Positions 1-7,820 of a stretch of DNA of 64,000 bases are shown one piece after another. The notes beneath the pieces are model-generated. The model had not been told where the DNA came from, did not search any database, and saw only the letters and a program-made list of their open reading frames with translations. The first letter of the stretch is position 1, and each line of letters opens with the position of its first letter. This stretch comes from Planctopirus ephydatiae (lineage in GTDB: Bacteria; Planctomycetota; Planctomycetia; Planctomycetales; Planctomycetaceae), in the NCBI RefSeq assembly GCF_007752345.1, contig NZ_CP036299.1:2309001-2373000 (forward strand), given 5' to 3'. The translations under genes and the position numbers were made by a program.

Positions 1-570
1 GGGTTGGCAGCCCTCGAAGAATCCTTGCACGACGCAAAATTCTATGGCGGTGATACCGTCCTGCTTGTTCCAGCAGTCGTCAACAAAAAGATCTCGTACG
101 AAGACGCCTACAAACGATCACAGGCAGAGATTCGCAAGGCGTTGCCTTTAGCCAAAGAGCTGGGGATTAAGATCCTCTTTGAAAATGTATGGAATAACTT
201 CCTGCTCAGCCCGGTCGAATGTGCCCATTACATCGACGAGTTCGAATCGCCTCTAGTCGGCAGTTATTTTGATGTCGGGAATATTGTCCATTATGGCTGG
301 CCCGAACATTGGATTCGGACATTAGGCCCGCGGATTGGCAAAATCGATATCAAGGAATTCAGCCGGTCGAAAGCCAATAGCCAGGGGAAGGGGGCTGGTT
401 TTGGTGTCGAGATTGGGGAAGGTGACTGCGACTGGCCGGAAGTTCTTGCCGCATTGAAAGAAGTCGGCTTTTCGGGCTGGGCAACTGCCGAAGTGGGCGG
501 CGGTGGTGCAGAACGCCTGACAGAGATCTCGGGGCGTATGGATAAAATCTTCGCGACCTGGCAAAGCTGA
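1..570 (+). CDS. Sugar phosphate isomerase/epimerase, 5'-truncated
   Basis: The reading frame is open from the first base of the window, so the start lies upstream; 189 C-terminal codons are visible. The fold is that of the xylose-isomerase-like TIM barrel. Visible conserved pieces are FENVWNN (candidate metal-ligand Glu), SYFDVGN (candidate Asp), KIDIKEFS, GEGDCDWPEV and a terminal TAEVGGGG (candidate Glu). Members of this family act on hydroxypyruvate, ketoses or ketose phosphates, and the substrate cannot be told from sequence. A second family member lies at 43990-44814. The family is clear; the specific reaction is unknown. Confidence 0.8.
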   Translation, partial: GLAALEESLHDAKFYGGDTVLLVPAVVNKKISYEDAYKRSQAEIRKALPLAKELGIKILFENVWNNFLLSPVECAHYIDEFESPLVGSYFDVGNIVHYGWPEHWIRTLGPRIGKIDIKEFSRSKANSQGKGAGFGVEIGEGDCDWPEVLAALKEVGFSGWATAEVGGGGAERLTEISGRMDKIFATWQS

Positions 571-803
571 CCGTGTTGCCCGTGAACAGATAAAATCTGA
601 ATTCTGGGCAAGCTGAAGGCGACAGGCACCAAATGGATGGCAGAAACATGCGGTCACTCTTGCCGATCGGCAGGTTTGGCCGCTTTTTGTTTGAGCGTAT
701 GGTCGCTTGCTGGATTTCCCTCTGGACACGCTTTTCGAAAGGAGCGAAACCCACGCCCATTGCCCGATTGGGCCCCATAGTTATGTTTCGGGAAGCCAAG
801 ACC

Positions 804-1499
804 ATGTCAAAGATTATGTGCGGTTTGAAAACATCTAAACGCTGGAAGTTTTTCGCTCCACTCTTCGGATTCAGCCTTCTGGCTCCGTTATCGACCGGTT
901 GCAATCAGCAGCCGGCAGGTGGTGCTGTGGCAGTGGTGGATCTGGATCAAGTGGCTGAACTGACAGGCGTCACGGCAGAAATCAAAACTAAACTCGCTGC
1001 TAAAGAACAGACCCTCAATGGTGAACTGCTGACTGCTCAAGCAAAATTGCGGCAGGAACTGGCGAACCGGAAAACAGCTGCCGGTGAATTGCCATCTCGT
1101 GAAGAAGCCCAGAAACTGCAGCAGTTCGAGGCGAGCGCCAATCGTGCTCTGGCAAGTGCTCGTAACACCGCCAAAACACTGCTCGACCAGGAGCGACTGA
1201 AACTGGTGGCCCAGTTCCGAGAGCAGATCAAGCCGGTCATGGCTGAAATCGCCAAAGAGAAAGGCTACTCCGTCATCATTCCTAAAAATGACGGTTTGCT
1301 ATTGGCGATCTCACCCGGTGTCGAAATCACCGAAGCTGTTTCCGCCAAAATTGGCCGGGGAACCATTCATCTCGGTACAACGGATGTCGCAGTCAAGACA
1401 GAGGCCGCAGCCAGGTCGATGGCTCCCGCTTTGCCTGCCGAACATGAGGCTGCCACCCCAGCCAATACGACACCAGCACCTGAGCTTCCCAACGAATAA
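804..1499 (+). CDS. OmpH/Skp-like periplasmic lipoprotein
   Basis: A 231-residue protein. I chose ATG 804 because GGAAG at 791-795 sits eight bases upstream; the frame stays open further 5' but without a better ribosome site. The N-terminus has a basic stretch, a hydrophobic segment and a lipobox ending LSTGC, so it is probably lipid-anchored. The mature part starts with AVAVVDLDQV and continues as a long Ala/Glu/Lys/Gln-rich helix, as in OmpH/Skp chaperones, followed by GYSVIIPKND. The family escorts outer-membrane proteins through the periplasm, but the exact role here is inferred. The C-terminal tail is rich in Pro and Thr. A terminator follows directly. Confidence 0.75.
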   Translation: MSKIMCGLKTSKRWKFFAPLFGFSLLAPLSTGCNQQPAGGAVAVVDLDQVAELTGVTAEIKTKLAAKEQTLNGELLTAQAKLRQELANRKTAAGELPSREEAQKLQQFEASANRALASARNTAKTLLDQERLKLVAQFREQIKPVMAEIAKEKGYSVIIPKNDGLLLAISPGVEITEAVSAKIGRGTIHLGTTDVAVKTEAAARSMAPALPAEHEAATPANTTPAPELPNE

Positions 1500-1523
1500 G
1501 CCCCTTTCGCTTCAGCGATCATC

Positions 1524-1568
1524 AGCCAGAGGTTCACCGGAGATCGGGAACCTCTGGCTCTTTTTTTG
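1524..1568 (+). terminator. Intrinsic terminator after the OmpH-like gene
   Basis: A perfect 12-bp stem (AGCCAGAGGTTC at 1524-1535 with its complement at 1548-1559) and a 12-base loop are followed by a T-run at 1561-1567. Confidence 0.9.
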
Positions 1569-1905
1569 TCACAGATCAAAACGCTTGAATACTGATTCGA
1601 GGAATCAACATCGCTTACCGTGCCATGCTAGCGACTCTGAGCAAGCATGTTTAAAAGCCCCTCAACACGCGATTGATCGCTGGGGTGCAAACAATTAGAG
1701 AGTTGGAATTCGCTTTCCGATGTCCCATCATCTCCTTCAATTCCTCACAAACATCTGGAACCTTGAGAAAAATCGTTACAGTCACTCTATTCGAATCAAT
1801 CCGCAGTTCTTTTTACGCCGATACGAGATGATGTATGGATCCGGAGATAAGCCCCTCCGGAATGACGAGGCAAATTACGGCGAAAATCGCCGTTGACCGG
1901 CTCAT
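1569..1905. other. Intergenic stretch without a recognised gene
   Basis: About 340 bases lie between the terminator and the ribosome site of the DUF11 gene. I see no convincing coding frame, RNA or repeat. It presumably carries the promoter of the DUF11 gene, but no clear -35/-10 pair could be assigned. Confidence 0.5.
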
Positions 1906-1920
1906 GGAAGGAGCGTTTCG

Positions 1921-3774
1921 ATGCCTAGAAGAGTGTGGGTTCTCGCTATGTCTGCAGCGGCTGCACTCGCTCCCAGCCTGTGCCCGGCTGCTGAAACTTC
2001 AACTACCAAGCCAGCCGGACGGATTGCTGCGACACCATCGGCCGATGTGCCGACGAAGTACTCGCGAACTCAGCCTGCACAGGCCGGAGCTGGTACCAGC
2101 AGCACCAGTTCCACGAAATATAGTGAGCTGTTTGGCGAAGCTCCCAAGGCGACGCCTGTTAAAGATAGTAAAGTCACTGGAGCGTCAGCCAAAACCGCAG
2201 CACCTGATAAAACTGGTGCGATACGTGCCGGTGGAGAGCGAACCGCGGCCTGGAGCAGTGAAACTGATAACGATGCTCCATTAGGTACCGCAGCCTTCAA
2301 GAAGGCTGAGGGGAACAACAGCTTTATTCAGCCTGTGCGTCATACAGAAGAACGAGCTGCCAGCACTGCTCCTAAATCGACCAGTACTTCTCGCGTTGAT
2401 CTTGCTCCACAGATTCCTTCACTGAACGTGGAGTGGGTCCGCAGATCAGATATCAACGTTGGTCAAGAATGCACGGTGGATCTGATTGTTCGCAACACCG
2501 GGACAACGACAGCATCGAAAGTTTCAGTCGATGGCTTTTTCCCGACAACCGTTCGCTTGACCAGTGCTGTGCCAAAACCAGCGACCATCACCGATCATCT
2601 TACATGGAATATCGAAGCGATTCCTGCCGGTGGTGAGTACAAAGTTACCATCAAGATGATTCCCAGCCGTCGTGGCGAGTTGGCGACTAACGCCACTGTC
2701 CGGCTGACTGGTTCGGCTTCCGCCGCCTTCCGCGTGGAAGAGCCTTTGCTCAAAGTGGCACTCAAGGGGCCATCAGACATCATGGTCGGTGATCCTGCAT
2801 CACAAACCGTTGTGATTTCTAACCCTGGGAGCGGTATTGCTCACGATGTCAAGCTCGAAGTCACGTTGAGCGAAGGGCTCGAATGCAGCAAGGGTAGTCA
2901 ATTTGTCATGGATGTGGGTTCGATCAATGCGGGTGAATCGCAAACGATTCGACTCCCTGTGGCTGCTGTCAAAGGTGGCCGTCAAACAGTGACGGTCGTT
3001 GCCACCAGCACCTCGGATGCAGGTCATACCGCATCGTCTGTCATCAATGTTCTCGCACCTGCACTTCAGGTCGCCATCGACGGGCCTGGCTTGCGATACA
3101 AAGGTCGTAATGCCAAGTATGTCGTGACAGTCAAGAACGACGGAAGTGTTCCCACAACCAATGTGCGTGTCACTCAGAATGTGGCTGAAGGCTTTGAATT
3201 TGTGTCGGCTGATAAAGGTGGAAAGTTCGATTCCAGCCGCAATCAGGTTTCTTGGCTCGTGAGTCGGATTGAGCCAAATCAATCCGTCAATCTGATCTGC
3301 GAATTGACTGCCAATGCTCTGGGTTCGTTTGCCATGACCGCTCAGGCTGCCAACGACACCGCCTCCATGGTGGAAGCCTCAACAACAACAAACGTCGAAG
3401 GTTCTTCAGCACTCTCGATGAAGGTGATCGATCTGGATGATCCTGTCGAAGTGGGTGGCGAGACAGCCTACGAGATTCGAGTTTCGAACGAAGGGACCAA
3501 GGCCGCGACAGGTGTCACTGTCACTTGTGACCTGCCCGCCGGTCTGGAATTGATCAATGCCCGGGGTGCGACAGAAGGCATCAGCGATGGTCGCATCGTC
3601 GGCTTCAAACCACTGGCTAGTCTCGCTCCAGGAACTGAAGCGATCTTCCGAGTTCATGTTCGCAGCACACAGGAAGGGAATCTCCGCTTCCGAGCCCGTG
3701 TCACCAGCAACTCGATCGAAGAACCACTGCTGATTGAAGAACAAACCAAGTTCTACTCAGACGTTCGCCGCTAA
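1921..3774 (+). CDS. Secreted DUF11 repeat protein
   Basis: A 617-residue protein. ATG 1921 is supported by GGAAGGAG at 1906-1913, seven bases upstream. An N-terminal signal peptide ends near PAAET. Residues of roughly 25-160 are a low-complexity Ser/Thr/Ala/Lys linker. After it come four DUF11/CARDB-type beta-sandwich repeats at about 165-275, 276-380, 385-490 and 495-612, each with the pattern VGxxxxYxVxVxNxG and a later LxPG or IxxG turn. Such proteins are common in planctomycete envelopes and are thought to be structural surface or cell-wall components; that role is inferred. It is flanked by its own promoter region and a strong terminator, so it is probably monocistronic. Confidence 0.85.
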   Translation: MPRRVWVLAMSAAAALAPSLCPAAETSTTKPAGRIAATPSADVPTKYSRTQPAQAGAGTSSTSSTKYSELFGEAPKATPVKDSKVTGASAKTAAPDKTGAIRAGGERTAAWSSETDNDAPLGTAAFKKAEGNNSFIQPVRHTEERAASTAPKSTSTSRVDLAPQIPSLNVEWVRRSDINVGQECTVDLIVRNTGTTTASKVSVDGFFPTTVRLTSAVPKPATITDHLTWNIEAIPAGGEYKVTIKMIPSRRGELATNATVRLTGSASAAFRVEEPLLKVALKGPSDIMVGDPASQTVVISNPGSGIAHDVKLEVTLSEGLECSKGSQFVMDVGSINAGESQTIRLPVAAVKGGRQTVTVVATSTSDAGHTASSVINVLAPALQVAIDGPGLRYKGRNAKYVVTVKNDGSVPTTNVRVTQNVAEGFEFVSADKGGKFDSSRNQVSWLVSRIEPNQSVNLICELTANALGSFAMTAQAANDTASMVEASTTTNVEGSSALSMKVIDLDDPVEVGGETAYEIRVSNEGTKAATGVTVTCDLPAGLELINARGATEGISDGRIVGFKPLASLAPGTEAIFRVHVRSTQEGNLRFRARVTSNSIEEPLLIEEQTKFYSDVRR

Positions 3775-3844
3775 GAATGATTGGTTCATCGACGAGCCAT
3801 GCGTGCCATCGATCGCACCAATTGATGAATTCCTGAAGATTTAA

Positions 3845-3887
3845 AGCTGGCGGTTAGAGACCCTTCTCTAACCGCCAGCTTTTTTTA
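3845..3887 (+). terminator. Strong intrinsic terminator after the DUF11 gene
   Basis: A perfect 16-bp stem (3845-3860 with 3865-3880), a CCCT loop and a run of seven Ts. It is one of the strongest terminators in the window. The HNH gene converges on it from the other side. Confidence 0.95.
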
Positions 3888-3941
3888 TGCCCATGCAGCA
3901 TCATTCGTTTCCGCGTTGGTCGGCTGGTTGGTTGCAATGAG

Positions 3942-4538
3942 TTACGAACCATCCAGTTCGACTGTCCAGTAGGCTTCACTCAGGAATTTTCTCCAGCTTT
4001 GAATCTTCAGATTGTGCCGGGAATAGAGTGGCTGCCAAGTGGGCCGAATTGGCATTTTCCGCAGGGGCATATGGGCTTCCTGAGGTGTGCGGTTCGCCTT
4101 TTTGTTATTACAGGCAATGCACGCCAGAACACAATTCTCCCAGGTACTGGTTCCTCCACGCGAGCGCGGTTGAACATGGTCGATCGTCAGTTCTTCTGAA
4201 CCCGGTTTTGCGTCACAATACTGACAGGTATACTGATCCCGTTTGTAGAGATTCAGCCGACTGAATGTCACCACCTGGCGAGGGACTCGATCATAGCCGA
4301 CTAAGGTGATGACCTCAGGGACGCGCAGGCGGAAGGTAACAGATTGTACGAAGGGCTCATCCTGCTGAGGGATGAGTCTCGACCAGACTTTCCAGGTGTA
4401 GAGTTGATAATCCGCAGGATCAACAATGCGCGCTCTGCCACTGGCAACGAGAGATAATGAACGTGCCACAGAAGCGACACCGACCGGCTGCCAGTTTCGA
4501 TTGAGCACCAGGGTGGGTCTTGTCAGCATGGCAACCAC
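3942..4538 (-). CDS. Stand-alone HNH endonuclease
   Basis: A 198-residue protein. I chose GTG at 4538 because AAAAGGAG lies eight bases upstream on the minus strand; ATG 4529 (MLTRPT) would fall too far from it. Residues 1-95 are a family-specific N-terminal region (VLNRNWQPVG). The HNH domain follows: zinc ligands C105/C108, catalytic D120-H121 in TIDHVQPRSRGG, N135 and the second zinc pair C140/C143. These small HNH proteins are widespread in planctomycetes and cyanobacteria; the biological target is unknown. No methylase or intron partner is present. It lies just 3' of the tRNA array on the same strand. Confidence 0.88.
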   Translation of the reverse strand: MVAMLTRPTLVLNRNWQPVGVASVARSLSLVASGRARIVDPADYQLYTWKVWSRLIPQQDEPFVQSVTFRLRVPEVITLVGYDRVPRQVVTFSRLNLYKRDQYTCQYCDAKPGSEELTIDHVQPRSRGGTSTWENCVLACIACNNKKANRTPQEAHMPLRKMPIRPTWQPLYSRHNLKIQSWRKFLSEAYWTVELDGS

Positions 4539-4731
4539 AATGTCTGCTCCTTTTCTTGAAGAAGTCGTCGACTCGAGAGTTCTAAAAAACTTTCAATAGT
4601 AAATAGTGCGAAATGCTGAATGTCAGGCTTCGCCTGTGGTCAGATCTCGTCATCATCGCCAATAGGTAGGAACCATTTTCTTCAGCAGGTTGCGCTGGAG
4701 TCTTTCCAAGAGGCGAAGGAGTCAGCGCTAT

Positions 4732-4807
4732 TGATCAGAGTGGGATTTGAACCCACAAATTCACCACGTTCTCGACATGGCCGCTTTTCCAGTTTGCGTA
4801 TCTGATC
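4732..4807 (-). tRNA. tRNA-like gene, apparent anticodon GAG (last in the array)
   Basis: The cloverleaf has a perfect 7-bp acceptor stem (GATCAGA/TCTGATC), a D-arm with three pairs (CGC/GCG), an anticodon stem CCATG/CGTGG, a perfect T-stem GTGGG/CCCAC and T-loop TTCAAAT. The anticodon loop TCGAGAA places GAG at 34-36, which would read Leu codons, but position 33 is C rather than the near-universal U. There is no long variable arm as expected for tRNA-Leu. No 3' CCA is encoded. The decoding identity is uncertain. Confidence 0.55.
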
Positions 4808-4833
4808 GTGTCAGTGAATCGATTCTCGATGAT

Positions 4834-4918
4834 TGATCAAGGGGAGAGTCGAACTCCCAAGCCCGAATCGGGCACGATGTTTTGAGCGTCGCGTGTCTAC
4901 CAGTTGCACCACTTGATC
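4834..4918 (-). tRNA. tRNA-Leu(CAA)
   Basis: A class II tRNA of 85 bases. It has acceptor stem GATCAAG/CTTGATC, the Leu-like D-arm sequence CTGGTAGACACGC, anticodon loop CTCAAAA (CAA at 34-36, U33 present), a long variable arm with a GCCCG/CGGGC stem, T-stem GGGAG/CTCCC and loop TTCGACT. The anticodon stem has a C30-A40 mismatch. No CCA is encoded. Confidence 0.75.
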
Positions 4919-5033
4919 GAATGATTGGACTCATTGAAGATTGATCATCGAACTTTCTGATCAACCCGTTTCTGAAAATCCTCTGGAATGCGTGACGAGT
5001 GAATTCTGTTTGGTATTGAGCTGTTTCTATGAG

Positions 5034-5115
5034 TGCGTCGGGACGGATTCGAACCATCAATGCCCGCAGGCGGGTGGGTTACAGCCACTTGAGTACGCCC
5101 ATACTCAGCCGACGC
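5034..5115 (-). tRNA. tRNA-Tyr(GTA)
   Basis: A class II tRNA with acceptor stem GCGTCGG/CCGACGC, D-stem GAGT/ACTC, anticodon loop CTGTAAC (GTA at 34-36), a long variable arm (CCCGC/CGGG) as expected for bacterial tRNA-Tyr, and T-loop TTCGAAT. The first anticodon-stem pair is an A27-C43 mismatch and the T-stem holds one T-G wobble. CCA is not encoded. Confidence 0.78.
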
Positions 5116-5124
5116 TAAATGTAA

Positions 5125-5195
5125 TGCACTCAGCGGGATTTCAACCCGCTCTTCCATACAGGAAGGACGGTACGCTGACGTTATACCATGAGTGC
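5125..5195 (-). tRNA. Degenerate tRNA-like gene, anticodon ambiguous
   Basis: The acceptor stem GCACTCA/TGAGTGC and T-stem GCGGG/CCCGC are perfect, but the T-loop is TTGAAAT, replacing the near-invariant C56 by G. The D-arm (GTA/TAC) lacks a GG at 18-19. The strongest central hairpin (CTTC/GAAG) shows GTA in a 7-base loop but leaves almost no variable region. An alternative fold with loop CTTCCTG would give TCC (Gly) but conflicts with the D-stem. At 71 bases it is the shortest member. It may be a decaying or non-decoding tRNA. Confidence 0.5.
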
Positions 5196-5274
5196 ACAGT
5201 ATGGATATGTATTTATCTATTTGTCGTTGAATCAATGATATCTGTTCACAGGATTCAGACTCTCAAAGACAAGA

Positions 5275-5346
5275 TGGGATTGGAGGGATTCGAACCCCCA
5301 CGAAACGAGTTAAAAGCTCGATGTGCTACCATTACACCACAACCCC
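5275..5346 (-). tRNA. tRNA-Lys(TTT)
   Basis: The acceptor stem is GGGGTTG/CAATCCC with one wobble. The D-stem is GTGT/GCAC and the anticodon loop CTTTTAA has TTT at 34-36. The T-arm is GGGGG/CCCTC with loop TTCGAAT. The pair 27-43 is T-T. No CCA is encoded. Apart from that mismatch it looks functional. Confidence 0.85.
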
Positions 5347-5450
5347 AATAGGGAGGGGTGGGGCGTTTATCGGGATTGTCGATAGTCATCAGGGGATCTT
5401 TACAATTGAATCAAGACGAATCGGTTGTGGAACAACTCCGAATGAAAGAA

Positions 5451-5522
5451 TCGGGAAGGTCAGAATCGAACTGACTTCGTCGTGTGCCCAAGACACGCGG
5501 GCGGCCGGTGCCCTTCATCCCG
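5451..5522 (-). tRNA. tRNA-Pro(TGG)
   Basis: The D-stem GGGC/GCCC, anticodon stem CGTGT/ACACG and T-stem GTCAG/CTGAC are all perfect. The anticodon loop CTTGGGC has TGG at 34-36. The acceptor stem CGGGATG/CTTCCCG carries a T6-T67 mismatch. No CCA is encoded. Confidence 0.82.
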
Positions 5523-5533
5523 AATGATTTCAA

Positions 5534-5606
5534 TAGCTCGTGTGGGATTCGAACCCAACCTGCCCAGCGTGAAAGGCTGGTAACCTCACCAGAAGTCGAA
5601 CGAGCC
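5534..5606 (-). tRNA. tRNA-Glu(TTC)
   Basis: The anticodon stem CCAGC/GCTGG is perfect and the loop CTTTCAC gives TTC at 34-36. The acceptor stem GGCTCGT/ACGAGCT begins with a G-T wobble. The D-stem uses wobbles (GACT/GGTT). The outer T-stem pair T49-C65 is mismatched; the T-loop is the standard TTCGAAT. No CCA is encoded. Confidence 0.82.
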
Positions 5607-5654
5607 AGGATGTCTGCTGGTGAATTGTGATTCAGTTCTGAACTGGAAATGAAT

Positions 5655-5726
5655 TGGGCTGGAAGGCGCTCGAATCCTTGTCTTCTGGTCTTCAGCCAGA
5701 CGCTACACCATCTCAGCTACCAGCCC
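5655..5726 (-). tRNA. tRNA-Phe(GAA), first gene of the array
   Basis: The acceptor stem GGGCTGG/CCAGCCC and anticodon stem TCTGG/CCAGA are perfect. The loop CTGAAGA has GAA at 34-36, and the D-stem is GCTG/TAGC. The T-arm is odd: the nearly invariant G53-C61 pair is replaced by A53-G61 (AAGGA/GCCTT, loop TTCGAGC). No CCA is encoded. The gene may be a divergent second copy of tRNA-Phe. Confidence 0.75.
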
Positions 5727-5759
5727 TTAATGCGTTGCATAGAACTGGAATATCAACAG

Positions 5760-5805
5760 CAAGCCCGGCATCACACTGGCTGTTCAGCAGGTGATGCCGG
5801 GCTTG
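5760..5805. repeat. 15-bp perfect inverted repeat upstream of the tRNA array
   Basis: CAAGCCCGGCATCAC at 5760-5774 pairs perfectly with 5791-5805, and the 16-base loop contains a smaller GCTG/CAGC hairpin. No T-run follows on either strand, so it is not a typical terminator. It lies just upstream of the first tRNA gene and could be a leader hairpin of the array transcript or a processing signal. Confidence 0.7.
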
Positions 5806-5832
5806 ATTAGCCGGACGTACATCCCGCAGTTG

Positions 5833-6021
5833 TCACCTGAGTCGATAGAGCTCACTGGATAATTTGGATTGTGCATTAGCCGGATACTGTTCCCGTATCA
5901 AAACGATCAAGCCTGAAAAATGCGGCACTTGGCTGTCGACTTGATAAAAACACGCTTCGGGATCGTGTTTTCTCAGGGTGCCGACCAATGCTCTTGCTGG
6001 AGATCCGCTATGTGAGGACAT
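5833..6021 (-). CDS. Small hypothetical protein, doubtful
   Basis: An open frame of 62 codons whose translation has a plausible globular composition (for example ACFYQVDSQVPHFSGLIVLIREQYP). There is no good ribosome site before ATG 6021 and I recognise no family. It could be the tail of a decayed gene. It lies between the sulfatase and the tRNA array, all on the minus strand. Confidence 0.25.
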   Translation of the reverse strand: MSSHSGSPARALVGTLRKHDPEACFYQVDSQVPHFSGLIVLIREQYPANAQSKLSSELYRLR

Positions 6022-6187
6022 GATGAAAATCTGTTAGTCTCAATGCTCAGTGAATCAATTGGAGGAATCACGCGATGCCTATAATTGCCGCCAGGAATGA
6101 CAGAGGTTCACACACAGAAGTTCGCCCGAAAATGTAAAAAAGTCGTGGAAATAGTTCACACGGTTTTCTCGAACAGATCGTGGTCGG

Positions 6188-7651
6188 TTATTGACGTTCG
6201 CCACTCGTCGACTGTTGGCGTCTCTTTTCCGACCTCTCCAATTTCTGAGAAGCTTTTCTCGATTGGCTGGAGCGAGGCTCGCCATTGCCTGCGACTTTGT
6301 TACCACCACCCCAAAGAGGCGGAATGTTCTGTTGGTTCCAGCGATCCCATTTGGCTTGCATTTCAGCGACTTTTTCGGGCATGGAAGCCGCAAGGTCTTT
6401 GGTTTCTCCCAGATCTTCTTTGAGATGATAAAGCTTCGCAGCGGTCACGAGCTGGTTCCCTTTGCCTGTCAGCGTGTCAGCATTGGAATCGTAACGGACA
6501 AGTTTGTAATCGCCGGCACGGACAGCCATCTGTTCCCCAAATCGCCAGAAGAGTGCGGCATGTGGAACCCCGTTTTGCTTCCCTTGAAGATAAGGAAGCA
6601 GATTAACGCCATCCGATTTAACATCTTTTTCTGCACCTGCCACTGCGAACGCAGTCGCTGTGAGATCCAACTGAATAACCGGTGAATCGAAGACCGCCGG
6701 TGCAATTGTGCCGGGCCATGAGACGACGAATGGAACTCTGATCCCACCTTCCAGAGTAGTACGTTTGGAGCCTCTCAAAGGGGTGTTGATTGAACCATTA
6801 ATGGTGACGCCGGGCATTGTCGGGCCGCCGTTATCGCTGATGAACATGACCAGCGTTTTGTGCTTCTGCCCGGTTGTTTCGAGTTGAGCGAGGACTTTGC
6901 CAATCGCTTCATCCATTGCCAGCATCATGGCGGCGTAAGTGCGGCGCTCTCGATCAGTGATGCCGGCCAGCTTCGCCAGTCGATCCTCAGTCGCATGCAT
7001 GGGAGTGTGGACGGCATTGAACGAAAGGTACAAAAACCATGGCTTGTCGCGATGTTTTTCAATAAACGAACCAGCTTCGCGACCAAAGAAGTCTGTGGTG
7101 TAATCAATGGTCTTGACGGGCTCTTGACCACGCAAGATTCCCTGGGCGTCGAAGAAGCTGTGTGCCCCTCCAAGAAAGCCGATGAATTCGTCAAACCCAC
7201 GCTTCTGGGGGTGCATGGTGGGTTGCGAACCCAGATGCCACTTCCCCACCAGGCCCGTTGTATAACCGGCCTGTTTCAATCGGTCGGCAATTGTCATTTC
7301 CGTTAGTGGAAGACCTGTATTGGCACCTGACGGGTTGAACTCGTGGCCGAATCGCTGCTGATAACGCCCCGTGAGTAAACCGGCCCGGGTGGGTGAGCAG
7401 TAAGGGCCAGTGACATATCCGCTGGAAAATTGAACTCCCGATTTTGCCAAGGCATCGAGGCTGGGAGTCGGAATGTCTTTGCAGCCATGGAAGCCTACGT
7501 CCGCATATCCCATATCATCCCCGACGATCAGCAGGATATTGGGGCGATCTGCTGCAATCACTGGGGTGATCACCAGAGCCAGCATGCAGAAAGCGAATGC
7601 AGAGATCTGTGAACAACCTGCTTCCAATTGCCAGTACAACCATTGTCTCAT
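6188..7651 (-). CDS. Secreted sulfatase (formylglycine-dependent)
   Basis: A 487-residue protein with an N-terminal signal peptide ending at AADRPN. It has the type I sulfatase signature C85-S-P-T-R with AGLLTGR, whose Cys is converted to formylglycine. The metal-binding DD at 45-46 (VGDDMGYAD), KWHLG and FISDNGG are also present. These enzymes hydrolyse sulfate esters of polysaccharides in the periplasm or outside; planctomycetes carry many copies. The C-terminal 35 residues are a basic, Ser/Gln-rich tail. GGAG lies ten bases before ATG 7651. The specific substrate cannot be inferred. It appears monocistronic. Confidence 0.93.
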   Translation of the reverse strand: MRQWLYWQLEAGCSQISAFAFCMLALVITPVIAADRPNILLIVGDDMGYADVGFHGCKDIPTPSLDALAKSGVQFSSGYVTGPYCSPTRAGLLTGRYQQRFGHEFNPSGANTGLPLTEMTIADRLKQAGYTTGLVGKWHLGSQPTMHPQKRGFDEFIGFLGGAHSFFDAQGILRGQEPVKTIDYTTDFFGREAGSFIEKHRDKPWFLYLSFNAVHTPMHATEDRLAKLAGITDRERRTYAAMMLAMDEAIGKVLAQLETTGQKHKTLVMFISDNGGPTMPGVTINGSINTPLRGSKRTTLEGGIRVPFVVSWPGTIAPAVFDSPVIQLDLTATAFAVAGAEKDVKSDGVNLLPYLQGKQNGVPHAALFWRFGEQMAVRAGDYKLVRYDSNADTLTGKGNQLVTAAKLYHLKEDLGETKDLAASMPEKVAEMQAKWDRWNQQNIPPLWGGGNKVAGNGEPRSSQSRKASQKLERSEKRRQQSTSGERQ

Positions 7652-7820
7652 GACTCATCATCTCCGGTGCTCTGAGAAATTCGCTGCTCTGTATCGCATG
7701 CAAGTTAGCAACTAGAGCCTATCAAATTTCGACTCATGGTTGGTCATCATTCTGGAGTCACTCTTAATGGATGATATTTGGGACTCGCGAAGATATTGCA
7801 ACAGTTGAAAAGGTGTCAGA

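Noticed and set aside
4941-5351. Open frames of 96-136 codons across the tRNA array
   Set aside because: They run through tRNA genes on the opposite strand and have no domain features.
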